Origin: Chloroflexota bacterium
GTDB lineage: Bacteria > Chloroflexota > UBA6077
DNA length: 17,773 bases
Direction: 5' to 3'
NCBI GenBank assembly: GCA_023380955.1
Contig: JAMCTB010000002.1
Location: forward strand, 1 to 17,773
Each line of letters opens with the position of its first letter. The first letter of the stretch is position 1. Made by a program: the position numbers and the translations under genes. Positions 6,388 to 13,068 of this stretch are shown in pieces. The notes beneath the pieces are model-generated. The model saw only the letters and a program-made list of their open reading frames with translations. It did no database searches and was not told the origin of the DNA.

Positions 6388-7892
6388 GATCAATATCCAT
6401 GGACAACGCAGACCTGCGACGGTGTCTGCGGGCAGCGCTGTGCGATTTCGGCCTGTTCTCGGCGACGGTGCTGGGCCGGCGATTGCGCCCATATCAGTTG
6501 GAGCCGGGACGCGCGATCCTGCGGGTGGTGAGGAGCAGGCAGGGCGGGTCATTTTCGGTGATGATGAGCCGGCAGGCGGGCAAGAACGAGCTGTCGGCGC
6601 AACTGGAGTGTTACCTGCTCAACCTCTATCAAAGGCGGGGCGGAAACATCGTCAAATGTGCCCCTACCTTCAAGCCACAGACGGTGAACTCGCTGCAGCG
6701 GCTGCAGGACCATCTGCGCAATCCCTGGAATGCGGGCCGGGCGAAGACCGTCCTGGGCTATATTGTGCAACTGGGGCGGGCGCAGGTGATGTTCTTCTCC
6801 GCCGAGATGTCGGCCAATGTGGTGGGAGCCACGGCGCACCTGGCGCTGGAGTGCGACGAGGCCCAGGACATCTCGGCGGAGAAGCACGACAAGGAGTTCG
6901 CGCCGATGGCCGCGGCGACCAATGCGACCCGCATCTACTACGGCACAGCTTGGGACGAGAACACCCTGCTGGAGCGGGTGAAGCAGGCCCACCTGGAGCA
7001 AGAACGGCGGGACGGGGTGCGGCGGCACTTCGAGTATCCGTGGTGGGCGGTGGCCGAGCACAATCCGCTCTACGGGGCCTATGTGGAGAGCGAGCGCGCC
7101 CGCCTGGGCGAGTCGCATCCGCTGTTCCGGACGCAGTATAAGCTGGAGACCATCGGCGGGACAGCCGGGTTCCTCACCGCCCAGCAGCGGGCGCAGATGG
7201 CCGGCGAGCATGCGCGGTGCCACTGTCGGTCGGAGGATGCCATCTACGTGGCTGGTGTCGATATTGCCGGTGGGGCAGAGGAAGCTTCTTCCCTCACGTC
7301 AACCCACTCCGAGAGGGAGGCGACAGGACGCGACTCGACGGTGGTAACGATCTCCCGGCTCGACTTCGCCAGTGCTGATGAACTGGTGCCGGAGCCGCGG
7401 CTGGAGGTGGTGGAGCATTTCTGGTGGACGGGCCACGGCCACCGGCAGCAGTACGCCCAGTTGCGCGATCTGCTGGGCAATGTGTGGGAATGCGGAAGGG
7501 TTGTGGTGGATGCCACGGGGATGGGTGCGGCCCTGGCGGAGTTCCTGCGGTCGGCGCTGGGAGAGGGCGTCGTGATGCCGTTCGTATTCACGGCGCCATC
7601 GAAGAGCCGGCTGGGCTACGGGCTGCTGGCGGCGGTGAACAGCGGGCGGCTGAAGATATACGCGCCCGACGGGTCGGCGGAATGTGCCGAGTTCTGGCGA
7701 CAGTGCGAGCGGACGCGGTACACAGTGCGGGCGAACCAGACGCTGAACTTCTATGTGCCGGAGAACGAGGGCCATGATGATTTCGTGGTGTCGGCGGCGC
7801 TGTGTGTGGAGGCGGCGTCGGCCTATGGAGGCGCGCCAGCGATGGGCGCGGTGGCGAGACGAAAGGCGGAATACGAGGATGGGCGGTACTAG
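6384..7892 (+). CDS. Phage terminase large subunit
   Basis: The ATP-driven motor and nuclease that packages phage DNA through the portal. From 6384 the protein is 502 aa. The ATPase has Walker A-type SRQAGKNE (Lys67) and Walker B LALECDEAQ (Asp148, Glu149). The RNase H-like nuclease domain shows VAGVDIAGG (Asp283), VVVDATGMG (Asp366) and GHDDFV (Asp455/456). An ATG at 6378 would add two residues; 6384 is preferred because it forms an ATGA overlap with the upstream ORF. A loop of about 15 residues (SSLTSTHSEREATG) after the first nuclease Asp is encoded by inverted-repeat-like DNA (arms 7288-7295 and 7313-7320) and may be an insertion. All motifs look intact. The portal gene, normally next, is about 9 kb away. 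Confidence 0.93.
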   Translation: MRSISMDNADLRRCLRAALCDFGLFSATVLGRRLRPYQLEPGRAILRVVRSRQGGSFSVMMSRQAGKNELSAQLECYLLNLYQRRGGNIVKCAPTFKPQTVNSLQRLQDHLRNPWNAGRAKTVLGYIVQLGRAQVMFFSAEMSANVVGATAHLALECDEAQDISAEKHDKEFAPMAAATNATRIYYGTAWDENTLLERVKQAHLEQERRDGVRRHFEYPWWAVAEHNPLYGAYVESERARLGESHPLFRTQYKLETIGGTAGFLTAQQRAQMAGEHARCHCRSEDAIYVAGVDIAGGAEEASSLTSTHSEREATGRDSTVVTISRLDFASADELVPEPRLEVVEHFWWTGHGHRQQYAQLRDLLGNVWECGRVVVDATGMGAALAEFLRSALGEGVVMPFVFTAPSKSRLGYGLLAAVNSGRLKIYAPDGSAECAEFWRQCERTRYTVRANQTLNFYVPENEGHDDFVVSAALCVEAASAYGGAPAMGAVARRKAEYEDGRY

Positions 7893-7907
7893 TAATGAGT
7901 GTTCCTT

Positions 7908-7942
7908 CACCCTATCCCCTCCGGGCGGGAGGAGTCAGGGTG
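7908..7942. terminator. Inverted repeat between terminase and doxX
   Basis: An imperfect hairpin starts 15 nt after the terminase stop, between two convergent genes. Fifteen-nt arms beginning CACCCT and ending AGGGTG pair at 12 of 15 positions around the loop GGGCG. Its location suits a bidirectional terminator, but there is no T-run. Equally it may be a copy of an interspersed CACCCT...AGGGTG repeat. Confidence 0.4.
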
Positions 7943-7990
7943 GAGAGCGGCGGTCCTGCAGCCGCGAGCGAGACCACAGGGTGCCATTAC

Positions 7991-8563
7991 TCAGCGGCGC
8001 CGGCGCTCTGGCCGCTCAGGCCGCCTCTCGGGTCTACGACCCGGCCCGGCGGGCGCCCCGGTAGCCGGCCTCAAGCTGGAGATTGTAAGCGCGGCAATGA
8101 CGCCGACGACCATCGCGGCAAGAAGGGCCGCGTAGGTTATGGGCTCGGGGAGGTTGATGCCGAGAAGGTAATCCAGGGAGAGGACGCCAGGTCCGGTGAG
8201 GCCAAGGACGAAGGCGACGGTGGCAAGCATAATCGGCCACTCGATGCCGCCTTTCGCATTCCAGAAGCCCTTGGACCAGTGGACCTTGATAATGGCGACC
8301 AACATCGAGCCGATGATCCCGATAGCTGCGATGGGTGTCAGCAAGCCTACCAGTATGCCCAGCCCGCCGAAGAACTCGCCTGAGGCGCTGACTAGCGCCC
8401 AGAAGAGTGGCGGGCGCATGCCCAGGTTATTTGCGAGGCGGACCTGGCCGGCGATGCCCCCGCCGCCGAACCAGCCGAAGAGCTTCTGGCTGCCGTGGGC
8501 TATGAACACAAGCCCAAGCACCAGTCGTAGGATGAGAAGGCCGATATCGATGCTCGATGGCAT
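7991..8563 (-). CDS. DoxX family membrane protein
   Basis: A 190-aa DoxX-type protein with four hydrophobic segments. The first (IGLLILRLVLGLVFIAHGSQKLFGWF) holds the family hallmark HGxQKLFGWFGG. The segment SGEFFGGLGILVGLLTPIAAI and conserved KGFWNAKGGIEWPIML are also typical. DoxX proteins sit in the inner membrane; some have been linked to redox stress or to quinone and thiosulfate chemistry, but most are uncharacterised. GGAGG lies 6 nt before the ATG. The C-terminal 25 residues form an unusual Pro/Arg-rich tail (RPERRPERPERRRR), encoded by very GC-rich sequence near the convergent terminase end, which may reflect read-through into repeat sequence. Confidence 0.88.
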   Translation of the reverse strand: MPSSIDIGLLILRLVLGLVFIAHGSQKLFGWFGGGGIAGQVRLANNLGMRPPLFWALVSASGEFFGGLGILVGLLTPIAAIGIIGSMLVAIIKVHWSKGFWNAKGGIEWPIMLATVAFVLGLTGPGVLSLDYLLGINLPEPITYAALLAAMVVGVIAALTISSLRPATGAPAGPGRRPERRPERPERRRR

Positions 8564-8627
8564 AGCCCACCTCCGCGGTACACCGGCCGTGGCAAAGAAG
8601 GAAGTCGGCCAGGATGCTCACAACATA

Positions 8628-8636
8628 ATTATAACA
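8628..8636 (-). promoter_or_regulatory. Extended -10 promoter for doxX
   Basis: On the - strand TGT precedes a perfect TATAAT (8633-8628), an extended -10 element. No -35 hexamer is recognisable at the right distance. The implied leader before the doxX ATG is about 60 nt. Confidence 0.5.
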
Positions 8637-8698
8637 CTAGGCCGATGGCGGCTTGAGTGTAAGGCACGCGCTGGGATTGGGAGAGCGGCGACGAGGCC

Positions 8699-8938
8699 CT
8701 ATGCGGATTTCGCCAGGCGGAGGTCGGCAACGATGGGCAACTCGAAGAGGTCATTGCGCAGGAGGCGCGTCGAGAAGAAGAGCACTTCCAGGCCCTCTAT
8801 CTCCCCTGTATCGGGATTGAGGCGGACAATCACATCGTCACCCAGTTCCTCGGATTCCTGACCGGGATATGGGTCGCGCTTATTGATGTAGAGGATGTCA
8901 GCATCCCGGTCGTACTTTATGGTCAGTTTCTCTGCCAC
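8699..8938 (-). CDS. DUF2283 family protein, probable antitoxin partner
   Basis: A 79-aa protein with the DUF2283 pattern: IKYDRDADILYI near the N-terminus, then DDVIVRLNPDTGEIEGLEVL and a short helical end. DUF2283 proteins are small and are often encoded beside short toxin-like or phage-associated genes. It starts at GTG with GGAGGGG about 8 nt upstream, and overlaps the 3' end of the upstream gene by 16 nt. That overlap and order (nuclease-like gene first, small acidic partner second) suggest a toxin-antitoxin pair in which this is the antitoxin. Family membership is fairly sure; the antitoxin role is inference. Confidence 0.8.
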   Translation of the reverse strand: MAEKLTIKYDRDADILYINKRDPYPGQESEELGDDVIVRLNPDTGEIEGLEVLFFSTRLLRNDLFELPIVADLRLAKSA

Positions 8939-9249
8939 AATAAATCCCCTCCGGCCAGCTTCCTGGCAAGGTAAGCAGTGACTATCCAGTTTCGGCCGCC
9001 TGCTGTGGCTCCTACTGCTACCACAACTACAATATACTTGCCGCCTCTTATCGTCTCAAACCGGCGGGAGAACAGGAGCGCATTTGCCAGGCGAGCGCTG
9101 CGCCGAATCTGGTCGGGATCGGCCAGAGTATAGCCGATGCGGTTGCGATGTTCCGGGAGCAGATCGGGGTGGCTATCAGCGATATGCTGTTCCCGCTCCT
9201 CGGTCAACTCCACCTGGCCTGAAAGGTACGGGCAGTCAAGGTAGCTCAT
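8923..9249 (-). CDS. Putative BECR-type toxin/RNase-like small protein
   Basis: A 108-aa protein. Its landmarks are LTEEREQHIADSHPDL (about 15-30), YTLADPDQIRRS (about 39-50), FSRRF, a hydrophobic strand KYIVVVVAV (about 71-79) and a final WIVTAYLARKLAGGDLLW. The pattern of a His-Pro helix, a DP.Q/V..S turn, a VVV strand and a TAY end recalls phage-associated BECR-fold nucleases, a superfamily that includes RelE, barnase and EndoU-type toxins. This is from memory of the pattern, not a search. No ribosome binding site is visible, but the promoter leaves a leader of only about 8 nt, so translation may be nearly leaderless. It overlaps the DUF2283 gene. Confidence 0.6.
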   Translation of the reverse strand: MSYLDCPYLSGQVELTEEREQHIADSHPDLLPEHRNRIGYTLADPDQIRRSARLANALLFSRRFETIRGGKYIVVVVAVGATAGGRNWIVTAYLARKLAGGDLLWQRN

Positions 9250-9263
9250 CGTGCGATAGAAGA

Positions 9264-9292
9264 ATTATACACTTTCCAGGCGGGGCCAACAA
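9264..9292 (-). promoter_or_regulatory. Promoter of the toxin/DUF2283 pair
   Basis: On the - strand TTGTTG (9292-9287) and a perfect TATAAT (9269-9264) are separated by exactly 17 nt. The start of transcription would fall near 9257, about 8 nt before the ATG at 9249, so the mRNA would have almost no leader. Confidence 0.6.
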
Positions 9293-9442
9293 CAGTGTAG
9301 GTGGCAATTCGCCGGTGAATGAGGCGTGGAGAGTGCTAGCGAGCAGTTCGGTACGTGGTACACTAAATGTAGTGCAGTTGTGCCTAACAAAATGAAGGTG
9401 GCCCTGGACAGCGTCCCGGTTGGGAGCGAGTAGCCAACATTC

Positions 9443-10069
9443 ATGGAAACTCTGAACGCCCTTCTGAATGCTTTGAGCATTGCGCTGGCTGTATTCATCC
9501 CGATCTTCGTGGCGATGGACCCGGCTGGCGCCGTTCCGCTGATTATCGCGTGGACGGGCGATCTCCCGCCCGAGGCACGACACCGCCAGCTACGCGATGC
9601 ATTGCTTACCGCCCTCGCCGTCGGACTGGTCTTCCTGTTCGTCGGCAGGTGGCTACTGGCGGCGCTGGGCATCGGCGTGCCCGATTTCGAAATCGCCGGG
9701 GGCCTGATCCTGCTCGTACTGGCAGTTAGCGATATCGCGACCGGCGGCGGATACGAGGCCCGCGGCAGTCCGAGCTCCCCCGACTTTGGCGTCGTGCCGA
9801 TCGGCACGCCACTGCTCGCTGGCCCGGCCATACTCACCACGCTGTTGGTGCTGGTGGACCGCTATGGTATCGCCTTGACCGTCCTGGCATTCCTGGTAAA
9901 CCTCTTGATCGCGTGGCGTCTCTTCTGGAGGGCGAGCGACCTTACACGGCTGTTGGGCCGCAATGGTCTGCGGGCAACCTCCAAGGTGATCAGCCTCCTG
10001 CTGGCAGCTATCGCGATCAAGTTCATCCGCGAAGGGGTGATGCTGATCCTGAATCTGCCCACGACGTAG
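9443..10069 (+). CDS. MarC family (UPF0056) integral membrane protein
   Basis: A 208-aa protein with about six membrane segments. The N-terminal region has AVFIPIFVAMDPAGAVPLII, the MarC signature with the D-P-x-G motif, and a second copy-like motif VPIGTPLLAGPAILTTLLVL lies near residues 115-135. This internal symmetry is typical of the family. The C-terminal part AIAIKFIREGVMLI is also usual. The substrate of MarC proteins is not known; the older link to multiple antibiotic resistance was not upheld. The ribosome binding site is weak (GGGAGCGAG, rather distant). It is the only + strand gene between the terminase and portal genes and stands alone. Confidence 0.9.
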   Translation: METLNALLNALSIALAVFIPIFVAMDPAGAVPLIIAWTGDLPPEARHRQLRDALLTALAVGLVFLFVGRWLLAALGIGVPDFEIAGGLILLVLAVSDIATGGGYEARGSPSSPDFGVVPIGTPLLAGPAILTTLLVLVDRYGIALTVLAFLVNLLIAWRLFWRASDLTRLLGRNGLRATSKVISLLLAAIAIKFIREGVMLILNLPTT

Positions 10070-10146
10070 GCCGGGCCGCCCTTTGATTCTACGCTCGCGG
10101 GCCTGGCCATCCTCGGGCAGAGGCCGGCACGCCCTGTGATGAGCGC

Positions 10147-10161
10147 AGGCCCGTTCGGGGC
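10147..10161. terminator. Hairpin between convergent marC and secreted-protein genes
   Basis: GGCCC and GGGCC pair across a 5-nt loop just past the stop of the minus-strand gene and about 80 nt after the marC stop. It is short, without a clear T-tract, so it is only a weak terminator candidate. Confidence 0.25.
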
Positions 10162-10165
10162 CAGT

Positions 10166-11410
10166 TTATGGGGCCTCCGTCTGCGTGGCCGGGGCAGGGA
10201 CCAGGCCCGCCTCCTTGGCCAGGTCGCCGGCCAGCACTCCCACCACGCTTCCTGCAGCAGGCATCCCCGCTGCCGGTTGCTCCCACTTCTGCAGGACATA
10301 CCGCTGGAACCGCTGGGTGGTAAAGGGACCAAAGCTCTGCGGCTGCGAGGTCGGCAACCCGTAGAATGTCACCGGGTCCCAGAGCGAGTCGGGTATCTGG
10401 TCTGGGTTGGGGTTGGCGAAGTAGGCGTCCCTTATCGCCGGATCGGTCAGCCAGCCGAGCCTGATCTCTTTGGCCCGCTCGAAGTTTCCCCCGGCGCCAT
10501 CGTCGCCCGTGAAGTGCCGGGGAATGCCGCGGGAGAACAGGAAGTCATCCTTGCCGGCGTCGTGCAGCCAGTCCATCGTATTGGCGAGGACGGCTTGCGG
10601 TGGATCGTAGTCGGGTCGCCACTGGAGGATGCCCCGCTGGAATGTCTGATAAAAGAAGCCATCCGCCCAGTACGGGCGAGAAGCGGGATAGCCGAGGGTC
10701 GCGATCCCGCCCAGGCGGCTGAACTCGGAGAGGAAGTCGGCCAGCCGGCCCGATCCATCGGGAAGGGGAACGCCGTCCCTCACCCAGAAGCTGGTCTGCG
10801 GGAAGAAGCCGCCCGCGCTAAAGGGAGCCGGCGTGGGAGTGGGAGCGATGGGCATCGATGGGATGGGGGCGGCGGCGGGTTGGATGATCACCCAGTCTCC
10901 GTACTCGAAGGAGCCGGAAATGCTGAGCGAGCTGGGAGCGGCGAGCCCGATGCCGAGGTGAAGGCCGTACGGGCCGGGCACGAGATCGGCCGGCACAGTG
11001 AAGGTGCGACTGCACACGATGCTGAACTGGGCTGGGACGACGCAGGGAGCGTTCACAAGGCCCGTAGCGTCAAGGATCCTGACGTCATGGTCGAGGAGTT
11101 CGGCGTCCATGTTCACTGTAACGTCATTGTCGTAGGGATTGGTGATGCGGTACCAGGCCCGGAACTTGCCACCGGCCGGCACGAGCACGGGCGTGGGTCC
11201 CGGCGTGGCGGCGTCGGCGGCCGACACAAAGACGTCGGTCAGGGTGATGGCGAACATGGCGGAGGCAGGGGTAGCCATCGCGATGGGGAGGGCCGATGCG
11301 AGCGCGGCGGCGACCAGCAGCAGGCCGATGAAGGCTCTTGCGTAGCGTTTGGACATAGGAAGATGGCGGCGTGTCGGTGTGCGGGTGGGCGTCGAATATC
11401 GTGCAAACAA
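10166..11410 (-). CDS. Secreted protein with LGFP-like repeat units
   Basis: A 414-aa exported protein. A TTG start at 11410 is favoured because AAGGAGGG lies 6 nt upstream; an internal ATG (11356) has none. A basic stretch is followed by a signal peptide (about 25-50: FIGLLLVAAALASALPIAMA...ASA). Residues 55-178 look like a beta-sandwich of the CARDB/Ig type (FRAWYRITNPYDNDVTV). A Pro/Thr linker (180-198) leads to GFFPQTSFWV and two related units: TLGYPASRPYW...YQTFQRGILQW (238-264) and TFYGLPTSQP...TQRFQRYVLQKW (348-376). These resemble LGFP-type cell-wall-associated repeats and are frequent in Chloroflexota exoproteins. The role is probably surface or cell-wall binding; no enzyme active site is visible. 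A 442-aa open frame on the other strand is a shadow. Confidence 0.75.
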   Translation of the reverse strand: MFARYSTPTRTPTRRHLPMSKRYARAFIGLLLVAAALASALPIAMATPASAMFAITLTDVFVSAADAATPGPTPVLVPAGGKFRAWYRITNPYDNDVTVNMDAELLDHDVRILDATGLVNAPCVVPAQFSIVCSRTFTVPADLVPGPYGLHLGIGLAAPSSLSISGSFEYGDWVIIQPAAAPIPSMPIAPTPTPAPFSAGGFFPQTSFWVRDGVPLPDGSGRLADFLSEFSRLGGIATLGYPASRPYWADGFFYQTFQRGILQWRPDYDPPQAVLANTMDWLHDAGKDDFLFSRGIPRHFTGDDGAGGNFERAKEIRLGWLTDPAIRDAYFANPNPDQIPDSLWDPVTFYGLPTSQPQSFGPFTTQRFQRYVLQKWEQPAAGMPAAGSVVGVLAGDLAKEAGLVPAPATQTEAP

Positions 11411-11457
11411 CGTGTACCCTCCTTGCCTGGCGAGGATGTCTGTTTGGAATCCAGACC

Positions 11458-11466
11458 ACTATAGCA
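11458..11466 (-). promoter_or_regulatory. Extended -10 promoter of the secreted-protein gene
   Basis: On the - strand TGC precedes TATAGT (11463-11458), an extended -10 element with one mismatch to consensus. No good -35 is visible. The leader would be about 40 nt and would contain the strong AAGGAGGG site. Confidence 0.4.
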
Positions 11467-11580
11467 TAATCTGAGGCAAAAAGTGCGCCAATGAGCGGCC
11501 ATGGTTTCAGACCGGGGAGTGTTGGCGGGAGGGAAGCGGGGTGGGGGAATCGGCGGGGATATGTTGAACGCAGTTCTCGA

Positions 11581-13068
11581 TCAGAGTGTCTCGAGCAATT
11601 CTCGCTCCTCATCGTCTGCTTGTTCTATGCCTTCGACTTCCAGCGCTATCTGCTTGGCCCTGTCTCTCAGCGCGGCCCTCCTCTCGACAGTCTCGCGAGT
11701 GAGTCGGGCGATCGTCAGGCGTTTATCTACATCCTTGGGAACAGGTATGAGAACTTCGAATATACGCTTGCCGAGGGTGTCGATGATATCACGCGTGAAC
11801 TGCTTGCTACGCATCTGCCGCCTAACGATTGGACAGTTAAGGAGTGCAAGGAGCAGATATGGATCGAGCATCTCTGGCTTTCTGACGCGAATTTTGTATA
11901 GACCACCACAATAAAGGATTTTCGTGTCTCTCTCGGTAAGAATGCACGATGTTCCAACAAGATAGGTACCGTCCCTAACCACGAGAATATCCCCGGCTTG
12001 TACATCGAGCTTGGCCTTGAACTTATCGTAGAGGTCTTCGCTGACAGCTTGTTTAGGATCGCCCTTAAGTTCCCAATTAGAGATATCCGAGGTTCTTACG
12101 AAAGGCACCGACCCCGTGCCGTAAACCATCTTGCCGACCTCGATACCCGAAGCGAATTCAAGAATTCCTTGTTTGACGAGATAGCCGAGACTGACTACGT
12201 CGTGGCTGCCACGCACGCGGCCGATCCCTTGGTCGACCAGAGGATTGTAGTACCGAGGAATGAGGATGTTGGAGCGGATTCCACTGTGCGGGATCACAAA
12301 TCCCTCATTGCCAGAAGGCTCCGAGAGCCCTTCATCAACGTTGTGAAGATCTTCTGACAGATCTAAGATAAGGCCTTGGGCCAACAGTGGTATTTTGCGT
12401 AGTTGTTCGCGTAGATGGGCGCGGGCGACCACCCCCGAAATGACTTCCTGCTCCAAGTTTGAGCAAGTTTTCGGGTCTCTTGGTATAGGCAGAACCAGTT
12501 CTCGGTACCTGTTTCCAATGGTATCGATGATATCGGCCGTGAACTGCTTTGCTCGTATCTGTCTACGGACTATTGGCGAGGAAAGGAGCGCAAGGAGGAG
12601 TGGGCCTGTTAGTGATGACTTGGGTAGCAGTCTAAACTTCAGGATGTGGGATTGGTATAGCATCTTTCTATCCACATTCGCTACCAGGCATGACGTTCCT
12701 ATGAGATAGGTGCCGTCTCTCACGAAGAAGAGGTCTCCCGCCTGAACATCTTGCTTCTTTGCGTACTGGCGGTACACTTCCTCGCTCACACCTTGCTTCG
12801 GGTCGGCCTTTATCTCCCAATTAGAAATGTCCGAAGTGCGAATGAAGGGAATAGTACCGGTGCCATAGACCATCTTACCTATCTCATCTCCGGTCGATGC
12901 CAGCATGTCTCCGTTTCGCACCAGATCGCCAAGGACAATTAGGTTGTGGGTTGTTTCCAGATGTGACAGGTGGTCAGCTATCTCCGGATTGTAGTATCGA
13001 GGAATGAAGGTGAGAGCTCTAATGGAGGACCGCTTTATTGCGAAACCAAGATGGTTGGTTGCGGTCAT
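11581..13068 (-). CDS. Restriction-modification specificity subunit (HsdS-like, twin TRDs)
   Basis: A 495-aa DNA-specificity subunit that directs the adjacent methylase/nuclease to its target site. It consists of two homologous halves. TRD1 (about 16-178) begins IPRYYNPEI and contains GKMVYGTGTIPFIRTSDISN and DVQAGDLFFVRDGTYL; TRD2 (about 263-427) has IPRYYNPLV, the same GKMVYGTG block and DVQAGDILVVRDGTYL. Each is followed by a helical spacer (about 182-215 and 430-495) of the kind that forms the antiparallel coiled coil of HsdS. The two halves are about 60% identical over an 85-residue core by eye. The start at 13068 is chosen because its ATG overlaps the upstream gene's TGA as ATGA; a longer frame to 13152 lacks family sequence. 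GC is lower than in the flanking genes. Confidence 0.88.
   Translation of the reverse strand: MTATNHLGFAIKRSSIRALTFIPRYYNPEIADHLSHLETTHNLIVLGDLVRNGDMLASTGDEIGKMVYGTGTIPFIRTSDISNWEIKADPKQGVSEEVYRQYAKKQDVQAGDLFFVRDGTYLIGTSCLVANVDRKMLYQSHILKFRLLPKSSLTGPLLLALLSSPIVRRQIRAKQFTADIIDTIGNRYRELVLPIPRDPKTCSNLEQEVISGVVARAHLREQLRKIPLLAQGLILDLSEDLHNVDEGLSEPSGNEGFVIPHSGIRSNILIPRYYNPLVDQGIGRVRGSHDVVSLGYLVKQGILEFASGIEVGKMVYGTGSVPFVRTSDISNWELKGDPKQAVSEDLYDKFKAKLDVQAGDILVVRDGTYLVGTSCILTERDTKILYCGGLYKIRVRKPEMLDPYLLLALLNCPIVRRQMRSKQFTRDIIDTLGKRIFEVLIPVPKDVDKRLTIARLTRETVERRAALRDRAKQIALEVEGIEQADDEERELLETL

Noticed and set aside
10136..11464. 442-codon open frame on the + strand
   Set aside because: It is the antisense of the secreted-protein gene. 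The minus-strand protein has a signal peptide, repeat units and an AAGGAGGG site; this one has Gly/Arg/Glu-rich composition typical of a GC-rich shadow.
11411..11580. Possible hsdR or third RM gene downstream of the S subunit
   Set aside because: Only a short intergenic region follows the S subunit; no helicase or translocase motifs occur anywhere in the window.
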